From the NCBI GenBank assembly GCA_013399855.1, contig VXAY01005274.1, forward strand, positions 1,887,371 to 1,951,370: a stretch of 64,000 bases of DNA, given 5' to 3'. Under the pieces are notes generated by a model, which worked only from the letters and a program-made list of their open reading frames with translations, was not told where the DNA came from and made no database searches. Within the stretch, counting starts at the first letter, position 1. Each line of letters starts with the position of its first letter. The stretch comes from Oxyruncus cristatus (taxonomy: Eukaryota; Chordata; Aves; Passeriformes; Cotingidae). The translations under genes were made by a program, and so were the position numbers. Of this stretch, positions 1 through 12,015 are shown in pieces.

Positions 1-1465
1 CAGTGGGAGGCAGACATGTCCTCAGCACTAATGCAGTGGCTCCCTAAATGCACCTTTGTGCCCTTACTCCTCCTCCCCTTGCACAGCCAGCAAAGCCCCA
101 GGAGAGCAAGCATGGTCAGCTGCCGACCACACCACCAACTAAACCCAGACTCTGGGAGACAGCTCATTGCCATGGTCATTAACGGCAGGAATAATTTATA
201 AGGCTCCACATCCCAAGGCTGAGTCTGGTGTAAGAGTAAATAGGAAAATCAGCTTTTAATTTGTAGTCAGAGAAAAAGATTATCTGGCATTGCTTAGAGA
301 ATGAACAAAAAACCCTGCAGTGTTAATTTATACACTCACCCTTGTCCCCTCCTGGTGAGCTGTGATGATAGGAGCTTAATGATCCTTTTTCAAGCCATAG
401 GAATTTATTTTAAACAGCCCATGTAGCCTCGAAGGCAGTGGAATACACACTGTGGAGTCTCAAAGTGTCTTTGAGACTAGTTGAATAAGGGCAGCCCTTC
501 CAATCCGTTGTTGTTCCAAATGCTTTAAAAGAAACAGCTCTTGGGAATGCGGGATCTCCTTGGCCAAACTCAAGCCCAAACTGTGTGCAGGCAAAGTGGC
601 TTTAAATGAGCAAATCTGCAACTGCAAATAATGCATGGTGAGAAACAGCTGGTCAATTAGCAATCCTCCTCCCCTTGTCCCGGAGGAAGCATGTGCAGGA
701 CAGAACGTTCATTTATTGGCACAACCGTGTTGTTTCCCTTTTATTTCATCTCACTTTCATAAACAGCCCCATTTGTGGGTCACTGAGGACTGCGGGTGCC
801 ATACGGCCTCCAGGTTCCCCAAATATGTCATCACACTTCATTAAAGGATGAGTGGAAGAGTAAGGAGCCAGTCTGACAGTTCCCTTGGTGCTGCCAGGGT
901 GAGAGGTCCCTCACATTCACAGGAGCCAGCCTCTGCTCTGAGTGAAAATTAAATATTGGGCTCTTGGGGTCATTTATTTTATAGCTTTGGAAGATGCCAA
1001 TAAAGTCTCTTGCTCCTGCTTTCTGCTGGGCAGGGGATGTCAGGGGCACAGGAAAGGCTAAGGAGGTGCATTGCTCTGATCCCTGGCTCTGTTGGGGTAT
1101 GTTTAAGGCACCAGAAGAGTCTCTGTGGAGATGACATTCTCCCTCTTACTGCCTCTGAGAATATAGCTGGGCTCCAAAATTAAATAAAGGTAGAGAAATA
1201 AAACTTAATTTTATAAAAGTAGGTGCAGGTAGGAAAATATTAACCTGTGCTCTGCTGTGGTTGGATTCACGCACTGCACGTCAAGACTTCAGTTTTAAGC
1301 TTGGCTCTGGTATTAATTTCACACTAATCTGGAGGCTTGGCCAGGTTTTCCAACTGCTTCCTATCCGTCTTCTCATCAGTAGCAGTAGAATAACAGCGTG
1401 GAGCACTGAGGAGTTCTTTGTTAATAGTTGTAGACCATTTTGAGACCCATTTTTAATGCTTGTTT

Positions 1466-1636
1466 ATCATAGAAAGATAGAATGACCTGGGGTGGAATGG
1501 ACTTCAAAGATAATCTTGTTCCACCACCCTGCTATGGGCAGGGACACCTTCCACTAGATCAGGTTGCTCAGAGCCCTGTCCAACGTAGCCTTGAACACTT
1601 TCAGGTATGGAACAGCCACAACTGCTGGGAATAGGA
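1466..1636 (-). mobile_element. CR1 3' end, lineage A
   Basis: On the + strand it reads as the reverse complement of a CR1 tail: a degenerate ATCATAGAAAGATAGAATG, then CACCCTGCTATGGGCAGG, CTTCCACTAGATCAGG and CTTGAACACTTTCAGG. It is 5'-truncated. Its truncated end faces that of the next CR1 (1701-1865), which has the opposite orientation. Confidence 0.9.
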
Positions 1637-1700
1637 TGAAAAGGCAGCCAAAGGCAAACATGCCCACCCTTTCATGAAGCGTGTTTAGATATTTCAGAGA

Positions 1701-1865
1701 ATTCTCAGGAAGAATTTCTTCATGGAAAGGATTGTCAGACATTGTAAGACACTGTCCAGGGAGGTGGTGGAGTCACCTTCTAGTTGACAAGGTGGGGATT
1801 GGTCACAGCTTGGACTTGATGATCTTGGAGGTCTTTATCAACCTCAGTGATTCTGTGATTCTGTA
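1701..1865 (+). mobile_element. CR1 3' end, lineage B
   Basis: Sense CR1 tail: AGGAAGAATTTCTTCATGG, GGGAGGTGGTGGAGTCACC, TTGACAAGGTGGGGATTGG, then the octamer end GATTCTGTGATTCTGTAA. Compared with fuller copies, a segment between the 'gtggagtcacc' block and the 'gttgacaaggt' block is missing. Confidence 0.9.
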
Positions 1866-3909
1866 AAGAGTTTCTTACCATGATTAAAAGGAGTCTGCCA
1901 AAGCCTGCCTGTCCTGCAAGCCACTCCAACAGGGGACTTGCCATTTTTGCCAGTCAGTGCCACTTGGAACCATCCCCACACTGACAGTGTTATTTATTCC
2001 ATAAACTCCCTATAAAATAAAAGTAGCTGAGGGCAGAAATTGGAAGTCTTCTTACCGAACAGAGAGAGTGTTTTTTTTCATAAAAGAGCTGTCTGAAAAT
2101 GAAACCTGACATGATGCAGCCCCAAGAAAGGAAAGCAAATATTTATCACTCAGCCAGGGTTGTGCAGGGAGTCACTCATGTCACTAAAAACAACGCAACC
2201 TGGCAACCTGGTTCTTTTCTCTCCTTGTAAGTACTGCTTCTTCAGGAAGATCCTTTGAAATGCTTTGAAAGGTCACAGCAGCAAGAATCACAGATAGAGG
2301 AGAGGTAAAAGGAGCAGAGAGAAATGCCATCAGTAGAGACCCACTGAGAGGAGAATATTGTCTACATAAATAGTATATGAAGGAGATTTCAAGAGCCAGA
2401 CCTGCCATGCTCTGCTAGCAGAGAGGGAATAGTTATGGGAGGGGTTGGGAGGTGAAAACCTCTCTCCTATAGGGAACGAGGAGGGGATAAGCTTAGCACA
2501 CTCATAAAGGCAGCCAAGGAAACCTGATCCTTTATCACACAGTTATCTGTAGAGAGGAGATGAGATTAGGTCCATAATGGGATTGGTGCCACATGAAGCT
2601 TTGCATTTCTGACGTGGCAAGGAGGTTACTGACACCAATCCCTGCTAATTTATTGAATTGCCACAATAAAAATGCCTTCTCTACTGAAAATAGCCGAGAG
2701 TAAGTGAATAAACCTCTTGAGTAAAAGGGGATTCATTGCCTGAAGAGGATTTGCAGGGCACTGCCATTATCGACTCGGTGCATTCAGAGGCAGCCGCTGC
2801 CCTTGGGAGGGCCTGAACTGATCCATGATGCTTCCCTGGACATCCCACTTCTCATCCTTCATCCCACAGGGAGCTGGGTTCAGACTTCCTGATTCAGAAG
2901 GAAAGTAAGTGACCCATCCAACGCCACTCAGTGAGCGGAGATTGGGGGATTGTCTTCATCCTTGTGCCAGGCTAGTGCAGGATTCCGGATGGGAGCAGGT
3001 GCCTGTGCTCCCTGCTCTTTCCTGGGACCAGGGTTCTTGTAAGGCTACCCATAACCTGGATATGGCCACAGGGTTGGGATTACCTTAACTCTTCCTTCTT
3101 CCATCAGCTCCTGGCACACCAGCATCCTGGAGGGACCAAGGCTGGGAAACAGGTTCTCTGGGGGTGCAAAGGACTTGCCCTCACTTCTTTGGTGACACTT
3201 CCCCTCCTCTCACCTTTGAATTTTCCTTGGGGGCCTTTTTCCCTTTGGAAGGAACTTTCTGATGGTTGATTTTTCTCCCAACTGCCTCTGAGTTTCTCAG
3301 TATCCACGTGCCCCAAACACATTAGTATCCCGGGAACTCCTGACAGCTATTGACAGAAAATATTGTTTAAGCACTGACTGCTGATAAAGCACAGATGGAA
3401 ACAGGCAGAAGTTGTCTGTAAGCAATTATTGTGTGAAAAGCATGTGATTACAGTAGAATTTTAGAGTGATTCAGCTAAGGCTTGCTAAAGATTTGGAAAC
3501 TGGAAGATAATGCCGTGGGAATTGTTTCTCAGGGAACAGCAGGTTTGCAATCCTCTCCCCACAAAAAGGCTTGAATTCGTTGAATCCTTCCATAAACAAA
3601 AGTTGAGGTGGAAGAAAAAAGCATTTTGATGAAGTCAAAACCCATTTTGTTTCAATATTTTTAAAAGTAAATGATCTGTTTAGGGGCTAAAACCAAACTA
3701 ATCAGATTTTAATTTTCGAATATCATTTGTTTTCACAGCTGGCTCGTTCTTTGAAAAACATAAAGAAAAACCATAAAAATGAAATCAGAGGTTTGAAAGC
3801 ATGAAATCATCCAGAAACTGTAAGATGAAAAACTGTGAGTTTGCTGAGGAAAATCTGGAAATAGCAAGATAACAGAACTACTTCCCAGTTGAAAGGTTTG
3901 CCTGGGTCA

Positions 3910-4242
3910 GAATCACAGTCATTTAGGTTGGAAAAAACTGTTAAGATCATCAGGTCCAACCAGTCCTCCAGCACTGCCAAGCCCACCACTACACAACATC
4001 CCCACGTGCCACATCTACACATCTTTTAAATCCTTTCCAGTGATGGTGATCCCACCCCTGCCCTGGGAAGCCGGGGTAGTTTGACAGCCCTTTCAGCAAA
4101 GAAATTTTTCCTAATATCCGAACTAAACCTCCCTTCGTGCAACTTGAGGCCATTTCACTTTGTCCTATCACTTGTCACTTGGGAAAAGAGACCGACCCCC
4201 AATTCACCACAACCCTCTTTCAGGTTGTTGTAGAGAGCAGTG
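3910..4242 (-). mobile_element. CR1 3' region, lineage C (diverged)
   Basis: Antisense CR1 beginning with a corrupted octamer tail (AATCACAGTCATTTAGG). It continues with CATCCCCACGTGCCACATC, AGAAATTTTTCCTAATATCC and CAACTTGAGGCCATTTC, ending at a GTTGTAGAGAGCAGTG block. The wording around 'ccccacgtgccacatctacac' matches the + strand copy at 28090 and differs from the other lineages here. It is well mutated, hence probably old. Confidence 0.88.
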
Positions 4243-4506
4243 GGGAATCTACCTAGAGTGGGGAGGGAAAGCACCAATCCTCCTCCGATGCAACGTCCTG
4301 AACTCTCCCAAAATCTGTCAGAGGGTGAGCAAATGACCCTTCAGCCTCGTACTAAGGCTGCACAGAGGCACTAACACACACAGGCACACACCAAGCTCTC
4401 ATGGTGGTCCTGGGCTGCCCTGGGCTCCAGGCTCCCAGGCTGCAACCCCAGCCACACTTTGGACCAGCCCTGGGTGGAGTTTGGCCAGCACTGTCTCCAT
4501 GATTTT

Positions 4507-4622
4507 AGAATCATAGAATGGTTTGAGTTGGAAGGCACCTTAAAAATTGTCTTGTTCCAAACCCCTGCTGTGCTCAGGGACATTTTCCACCAGACCAGGT
4601 TGCTCAGGGCTACCTCCAACCA
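4507..4622 (-). mobile_element. CR1 3' end, lineage A
   Basis: Antisense tail AGAATCATAGAATGGTTTG followed by TTCCAAACCCCTGCTGTG and CCACCAGACCAGGTTGCTC. A short copy of about 115 bases, 5'-truncated. Confidence 0.9.
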
Positions 4623-5794
4623 ATGTTACTTTACAAGCTCAGCAAAAGGACACCAGGTCTGTGATCCAGCACGTACAGAGCATGGACCATCGCCCAGCAG
4701 CCTTCAGGGGGCTGGACATCACTGCACACACGCAGAGCACTCTGCATGTTGAAGGAGCTACTGGCCCTCTGCTCGACTCCAGCATGGACTGAAGTCATCC
4801 CCCAGCTCTCCAAAGGCTGGACGGAGAGCTGAGCTGAGTTATTCCCTTCTCATTTCCAGTGTTCAAAACCTGACAAGCTAATGAACACGTGGCATGCTCT
4901 GCAGTCCCCTCCCTGGTCCCTCAGAAGGACCTTGAGCTGCAGTCCCTGTCCTGGGATGCATCACCCCAAGCAAAGCCAAACTTTCCCCATACCAGTAGCA
5001 GGCAGTGCTATCAGAAACAGCATGTGGGTTTATCCAGCATCTCCCCGTGTGTCTGTCACTGCCTGGTGCTCCGGGAAAGCAGGGGCAGCTCCAGACTGCC
5101 AGGTTCCAGTGGTGCAGATTTAAGAGCTCAGCAGAGGAGGCTGTGGGCTCCCCATCAGCTGGGCCTGGCAGTCAGTGGGTACCATGAGAGCACCCACACA
5201 GCTGCACAGCCCCACAGTCACCTCCTGGCTGTGTCTGCCCTGGCTTTGGCTGGAAAACAGGGAACACAACACGTCAGAGAGGCAAGAAGGATGTGCACGC
5301 CAGACACGCACGCCGCATCCTTCTCCAGTGGAAGGACTGGAGTGAGCAGAAACATGGAGCATTTTTGAGCCAGAAAAAAAAAGGTATCTCCTTCTTTACT
5401 TTTTCTGCCTTTGGACTGGGGAGAAATCAGTATTTCGCAGCTGGTGAGAGAAAAACCTTTTCGGGCCAACCCCCCGCTGGGTGAACAGATGTGTGATGCT
5501 CCGTGTGGTCAAGGTCACAGCCCCACTCTTATTTTTCTGCTGATCTTGGTCCACTGACACCAGGCCCTGAACAGTTAGAGAGATTTGTCAAGGCATGGTC
5601 ACAGCAACCTTAGAGGCACTTCAGAAACTGTTCTGTGGCTTCTGGGGAAGGAACAGAATGAGCTGATTGACCCTCAGATGTTTCTGCATTCAGAGAAAAG
5701 AAAGGGCTTTATTTTTAAACGCTTCAGATCCCTGCGCTCTGTAAGGCTGCGGTTCCCACTCAGCTGGGCAGGGGGAAGGATGGGTGGGAAGAAA

Positions 5795-5985
5795 TCTTCA
5801 TTTGCAGATGACACTGACCTGAGTGATGCAGTTGGCCCACCTGAAGGATGGGATGCCAAACAGGATGACCTGGACAAGGTCGAGGGCAGAGATTCTGCCC
5901 CTCTGCTCTGCTCCGGTGAGACTCACCTGCAGAGCTCGGTGTTCACCTGGACTGGAAGGACATGGACCTGCTGGAGCCTGTGAAC
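5795..5985 (+). mobile_element. Internally deleted CR1 fragment with the RT 'FADD' box
   Basis: The frame starting at 5801 reads FADDTDLSDAV followed by PPEGWDAKQDDLDKVE. This matches the end of the CR1 ORF2 reverse-transcriptase core, where (F/Y)ADD is the catalytic motif. Right after it comes GCCCCTCTGCTCTGCTCCGG and then GGAAGGACATGGACCTG, which belong to the region before the 3' UTR, so some hundreds of bases of ORF2 are missing between them. No 3' tail is present. It is a dead remnant. Confidence 0.8.
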
Positions 5986-6204
5986 AGCAAATGTTGGCCT
6001 CCTGTGAGCAATAAATGGAGTTTACTCAGTGGTGATTACAGTTGGGATTCCTGGAGAGACAGGCTCAGCATGGCCAGTGTACACAAGTCATGAGGATCAC
6101 TATCTCCAGTGCAGCCCTCAGGCAGGACTGTGAAGGGATCCACTTTGGAACCTAAATGCTTATCATTCACCACCTCCCCAGGCAAACCCAAGGGCAGGAA
6201 TCTG

Positions 6205-6400
6205 CTTTTTTTGGTTGTTTTCTTTGTTTGGGGTTTTTTTGTTGTTGTTCGGGGTGTTTTGTTTGTTTGTTTGATTTTTCTTTGTGGAATTTTGTTTGGT
6301 TTTGTTCAGGTTTTTGGTTTTGGTTTGTTTTTCTTTTATTTATTATTTTTTTTTTTTATTTTTGTGGGCTGGGGCTTTTTTTTTGTAATTGTTTTCGTTG
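6205..6400 (+). repeat. T/G-only low-complexity tract
   Basis: Nearly 200 bases consist almost entirely of T and G on the + strand, with runs such as TTGTTGTTGTTCGGGG and TTTGTTTGTTTG and a T-run near 6345. A and C are almost absent. It gives spurious open frames rich in Phe, Val, Leu and Gly. A tract of the same style lies on the opposite strand at 51887-52060. Confidence 0.9.
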
Positions 6401-9400
6401 GCCAGTAAGTGAGGCAAGGGAAGTTAATCCAGGGCTTCCTCATGCAGCAGAGAGACAAAGTCACTGCCTCTTGCTTTTAAACAGAACATCTCCAGCTAAT
6501 AAACAGGACAAAACCTCTTCTGCTCAGCGGAGCCCTTCCCCAGTGGATGTCTCCTCTGGACTGGCTCTGTTAAGCTCTTGGGAGCTTGGAAACACTTCAG
6601 GTGTAAAAATAGTGCCTGCAAAGTCAGCAGCCAACACTGCTCCTGGACAAGTAGAATGGCTGAGGGTTTTTTTGGGGCTTTGTTTATTTTCTGAACTCTA
6701 TTGGAGGAAGTGGGAACTCTCCCTGGCCACCTCAGTGTATGAAATCCTGAACAATATTCCACCTGTGCCCGACCTCCTGATTCAGGGAGGAAAACCCCAA
6801 AAATAGATTTCCTGCTGAATGAAGGTCCTGTCCACATTGCTGGAATGCCTCTGAGCAGCAGTGCCAAGGAAAACCCAGTCCTCAGCAAAGCTGCTGACCC
6901 CAAAGCCAGCCCCAGGGTCTCCCCAGAACCCCCCCTCCCATCCCTGCTCTGCCTGGGGTGCTCCTTGTGACCCCATTTTCTGTGCTGTTTTGGGGTTAAA
7001 GACAGGTTTCTCAGAAATAAACGTGGGAGGGAGTTTTTTTCCATTATAGGAAACACGCCCAGGTTTCCCAATGATCCTTTTTGCTCTCTGCCAGGGCACT
7101 ATGGGAAAGGAAGAGTAGTGTAGGCAGCAGGGCACTCACCAGGAAAGGCTAAAATCCATGAATGCCTCCACAGGACATCTGTAATCAGCAAATCCCTCAG
7201 AGAATCCTATCTCTAACCTACCTTAGAACCCTAACCCAGTACTCTCTTCAGAGTTTTTTCCCCCCAAAAGTTCCGGTCTGAGTAAATTAACCTGTTCTGG
7301 AAAAAAAAAATGTTATTTCTGAGGGATATTTCTGAATAATTTAAAAAAAAATTCTCCACTGACTCAGCTGCTAATGCCCTGTACAAACTGAGAGCCCTCA
7401 GGACATCTTACTGTGTTATGTTCCTGGCATCACTTGCAAATTGTTTGCCCAGCTCTGCCTTGAACAGATCAGGGGCAATATTGGCTACTGCAGCAGAGGA
7501 AAACAATAGTGGAGTGGGTCTTTTTCTGCTCTTCAGTCGTTCAACCAGAAAATAATGAGGAGAGAATTGTTTTTCTTTGGCTGTGCCCTGTAAGTTATTG
7601 GTGAAAAACGAAGCCCAAAGGCCAAAGGATTAAGTATTTACTGATGTTTGCAGTGTTTATTTCTGAGTTAATTTGCAACCCACATAAAAAAAGAAAGAAA
7701 TCACTGAAAACATAACATATGTTTCGTATTGTAGGTATTAAGGAAAGGGTTTATGGGGCATTCTCTGGGTTTGGTTGTTCTAACTTCTGATAACAAATTG
7801 ATCAAATCTTAGCAGTTGCAAGGCAGACCCATATGGACTTTACAATTTGCTTTAAAGCACATAGAAGCCACTCTGCAAAGCTAAAAATAAGGAGATGAAG
7901 AGATAGAAGTAGAGTGTTATCCCAGCTCCTAGACCACCTGTTAGTCCCTTGTATCCATGCGTAGGTGTCTGGGAGGATTTTATGAATGTACAGCAAGCTC
8001 ACAATGCCATCTCTGTCCCAAATTTCCAGAGATGACAGGACTTAACACAGAAGATTGCTGTGCTCTGACAGCTCCATCCAACTGCACCACCTGCCAGCAG
8101 GGCCCAGCTAATTAACTATTGATCTAAACTTTTGGGGTTTTATTAGAATCTCCGAGGTGTCACATTACTGTTAATAGACCTTTAGTGCACAGTGGAGAGA
8201 GAACGAGCTGTGAGATGAAGTGCCAAAGACGAAATGTCAAAAATGATCATTTCCCCAGAAGAAGTACCGTGATTGTGAGGCAGCTGCGAGGGCCAGGGGG
8301 TTATTCCAGCGGGTGTTTGCGGCGAGCACCGACTGGTTCTGCAGCTTCCCAGGACCCCCAGGGTACTGCAGGACCCCGACTCCTGGTGTTCAAGTTTTTG
8401 CACCCAGTATGTTTTGAGACCTTCTGTCACCTCTGAGTTAGCCAGCAGCTGACTGGAGAGATCCCAGGAGTACAAGCAGAGCAGCAGGGAGGAGCAGGGA
8501 GGAGCTCACACAGAGGTCCAGCAGAAGACCTCAGGAAGCACCTACCCTGCCGAGGCTGCATGTGCCAGCTCCCGTTTGTCTCTGGCACGGAGCAGGAATA
8601 CAAATGGGGAAGAGAGACGCCAAACATCTGATCACTAAGGGGAACAGACTGGCCTCAGCACAAGGTATTTTGAGCAGTTCCTTCAGCCTGTTTCTCAGCC
8701 TGAATAATGAAAGTTCCCTACTGGTTTAAAAGAAAGAACATGCTGTATGGTGAGCTACCGTTCCCATGTCAACAGCCCTCCAGCATCACAAAGGACATTC
8801 CCTCTCCTGTCCAGGTCACACTTCTTAGCACGTCTTTGCTAAGCACTGTTATTGTTGGTGAAGACATAGGGACGTGTGCTCCTGCTGAACAGAAACCAGC
8901 CAGCACTTCTGAAACAGATTCCAAGTGAGAGATGCTGGAATCTAAGATATAAGTGCAGAAAGACAGGTTTAAACGAGCACAGCCAACATGGCCCAGTCCA
9001 TCAGTCCCATCAGGGCCTTATCTAAGTTAGCCTTTCTATTTTTGCTTCTTTGCTGTAGCGTGTTTTCTCTATGTGTGTTGTACTTTTTGGCAGTAGTTCT
9101 CTGGCTCAAGTAGACCAACAGACGACACCCCTCATCTCTGCCACCTGGGCAGTTCGGATCTTCTTTAGACCCAGAAATAACATGCTGTGAGGATGGGATT
9201 CAAAGTCCTGTGCTCTGGACACTCTCCCGCAGAAGGGGAGACAGAGGCGAGTTTTGATGCCTCAGTTCTCTGACAGAAGGTCTGGGACAGGCAGTGCCAT
9301 AATGTGCCTCAGAGAATCAGACAAAGTCTGCCCTTGCAGGAGCTTTCCAAAGTGCTCCATGAAGCCTTGCTGTGCCAAGCACTGCCGTCCCAGAGCCATC

Positions 9401-11605
9401 CCTTTTGGTGGTGAGATGGGTTGCAAGATCTAACAAGATATATACAGACATGAGGAGAGAATGATTATTCCTGCTTAAATCAACGTGTTTTACCATAGCA
9501 ACTACCCAAGAAGAAATCAACAGTTTCTGAGCAAACAAACACTTACTAAAGCACCCTTCTGAAATATTTATGCTTTGTTCCCAGAAGCCCACTAAGTGCG
9601 TTGACGGAGCTGTGTGGCACCAGGAGCGTCAGGAGAGCTTTTTTTCCGCTGCCTGGCAAAGTGGAAAAACCATTCTTCAGCACTCTGTTTATCAGCCCAG
9701 GACTTTAACCATCTCCAAACAACGTGACTGAGAAGCTGGGAGATGGAAGCAACTCCGTCAGGGAGAAGGACAGTGTCAGTCCTTCCTTCATGAATGGAAG
9801 GAGATAAGAAATGCAAGAGGAGTTTGTGGGGTGGGAACTGGAAGGTATTCAAGAAAAGAAATACAAACTTACACAGAAAATTAGGAAAAAGAGGCCTAAG
9901 GAGATCAAGGGTGTCATGACATAAGCACTCCTTTCAGCAGTGAAGGCAGCTGGGGAGGTCCTCTTCCCTTGGTCACTTTGCTGTCACCTCAGTGCTGCAG
10001 GTGCAACATGGAGGTTGTTTGGAGAGCAGTGAAAACATCTGGGATGAGGAGCACCCTCCTGCAAACAGGACTGGGGAAAGGAGGTAGGAAGCATGAAGGG
10101 AGGGAAACACTTTTAAATTGGATTTTACTGCTGAGCAACAACAACCTGAGAGAAGTGCTCCACAGAGGGCAATTTATATCTCTCATCATTCATAGTTCAT
10201 CACCCAGGACCTGTGGAATGGCTCTGTGGCTTCTTCATGAACAAGAAATCACTGATGATTTTATGGGTGTCTGCTCTTTTGGCATGTGTTTTCCCTCCCT
10301 CAGGAAGCAAATCAGGTAGCTTGCTCTTCAAAATAGGGCCCCCCAAAACTCACTGTTACAGGCACATGCTGGTATTTAACATGTCCCATGTTTGTCATCT
10401 TGACAATGATGGAGCTGTTCAAAGCCAGGGCCATAAACCAGAATAAAATGCCTCTGCTGAAGAAAGGTCTTTTAAGATCACATTTTCTTGGAGTTGTCCA
10501 TAAGATCTTACGAGTAAATATTGTTTTACAGGTTAAAAACTTGCATGGGCCTGTTGGATTTTTCTGAGGTGAGTTTTCTCAAGTCTATGATTCTATGTTA
10601 AGGTTGCCTCTTGGAAAAGTGAGTTTCTTCAGAATGAGTGTGCCGGTCTCCATCCTGGACCTGCAGTGTGCTCTGAAGACCCGTGCCACACCGATGGAAG
10701 ACGTGGCTATGAGGTTTGATTCCCTTAAGATTTATTTCAATGTGATAAAGGGTCTCAGTCCTTTCAATCCTTGCTGTAACAAAAGAGCAGAAAAGGGTTT
10801 AGAAGCCCAGTTCCTAGAACTGCTTGAAATCTCTCACTTTGCAAAGCTAAGAGCTCTGCGATTCAGCTATGAGTTGGATGCTGGGGATGTGCGGGAGATG
10901 AGTCAAACAGAAAAAGTGTGCTGCAGTGCACAGTCCACCAAGTACCTGCCTAAACCACAGGCTTCTAGGATCATTTCCCACTGCAGCAGGAGCCAGTGCC
11001 TGCAAGGAAAAGCCTCCAAGCTCTGCTTGACTGCAGCAAAGCAGAGATTTTGGAGTTAAGCTTCGGGAAAGAAAAGCAATCACTGAATCGGTTCAGCCAA
11101 CCCAGGTCTACAAAAACGTGTTAACAAGGACATGACACTATCAGGGGAGATCTTCAAGAGCTGGAGAACTGTTCCCCAGTATCCATGGGCTCAATCTGCC
11201 CTAAGATAACAGCCCACATTTTTGCAGTCTGTTCAGGGCAGTAAAATCTCCTGAAGGGCTATTCAGTGACTGACATCAGTGAGTGCAGGGGATAAATAAT
11301 AGCAAACTGCAGCTTTGTTTTCTGGTGTTGGAAGAACATGAAGAGGGAGAAATATGTGAGTGTTTAACTTAAATGATGCCCAGCTGACTGTGCTACCCTG
11401 CAGAGCCCTGTTTGTTCATCCAGCAGTGCTATACACAAATATTTGGCAGGCTTTTTTCAGACTATTTCAAGAAGTTTTTCCTTAAGTAAGAAAGCCCCAA
11501 TGTAATTTGCAATGCTCTCTACTGCAAACATTCATAGATTTTCTCCACTGAAAGTTAGTACAAATCCATGAGGAGGAAGAGGCACTGTTTTACTTCACTT
11601 TCAGG

Positions 11606-12015
11606 ATTTTAAAGCTCATCTCTTTCCAACCCCCTGCCACAGGCAGGGACATCTTCCACTAGACCAGGTTACCCCAAGCCCTGTCCAACCTGGACTTGAA
11701 CACTTCCAGGGATGGGGCAGCCACAGCTTCTCTGGGCAACCTGTGCCAGGGCCTCACCACCCTCACAGAGAAGCATTTCTTCCTCATATCTAATCTAAAC
11801 CTACTCTCTGTCAGTGTGAAGCCATTCCCCCTTGTCCTGTCACTCCAGGCCCCTATAAATAGTCTCTCTCCATCTTTCTTGTCAGCTCCTTTCAGGTACT
11901 GGAAGGCCACAATCAGGTCACCCCAAAGCCTTCTCTTTTCCAGGCTGAACAATCCCAATTCTCTCAGCCTTTCCTTGTGGGAGATATTCTACATCCCCCT
12001 AATCATCCTGGCTGG
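11606..12015 (-). mobile_element. CR1 3' region, lineage A, about 410 bp
   Basis: One of the longer copies. In antisense it reads CCAACCCCCTGCCACAGG, GGGATGGGGCAGCCACAGC, CTGTGCCAGGGCCTCACC, CAGGTACTGGAAGGCC, then CAGGCTGAACAATCCC. The terminal octamer tail has been lost or is unrecognisable. Open frames inside it are 3'-UTR artefacts. Confidence 0.93.

Noticed and set aside
6156..6806. 216-codon open frame on the + strand
   Set aside because: About a third of it is the T/G-only tract coding for Phe/Val/Leu/Gly/Cys runs; the rest has no family resemblance.
10582..10597. CTATGATTCTATG, a possible CR1 octamer tail
   Set aside because: Only two octamers with no CR1 body beside them; too short to call.
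10595..11059. 154-codon open frame on the + strand
   Set aside because: No similarity that I recognise, no splice context and no supporting repeat. Treated as chance.
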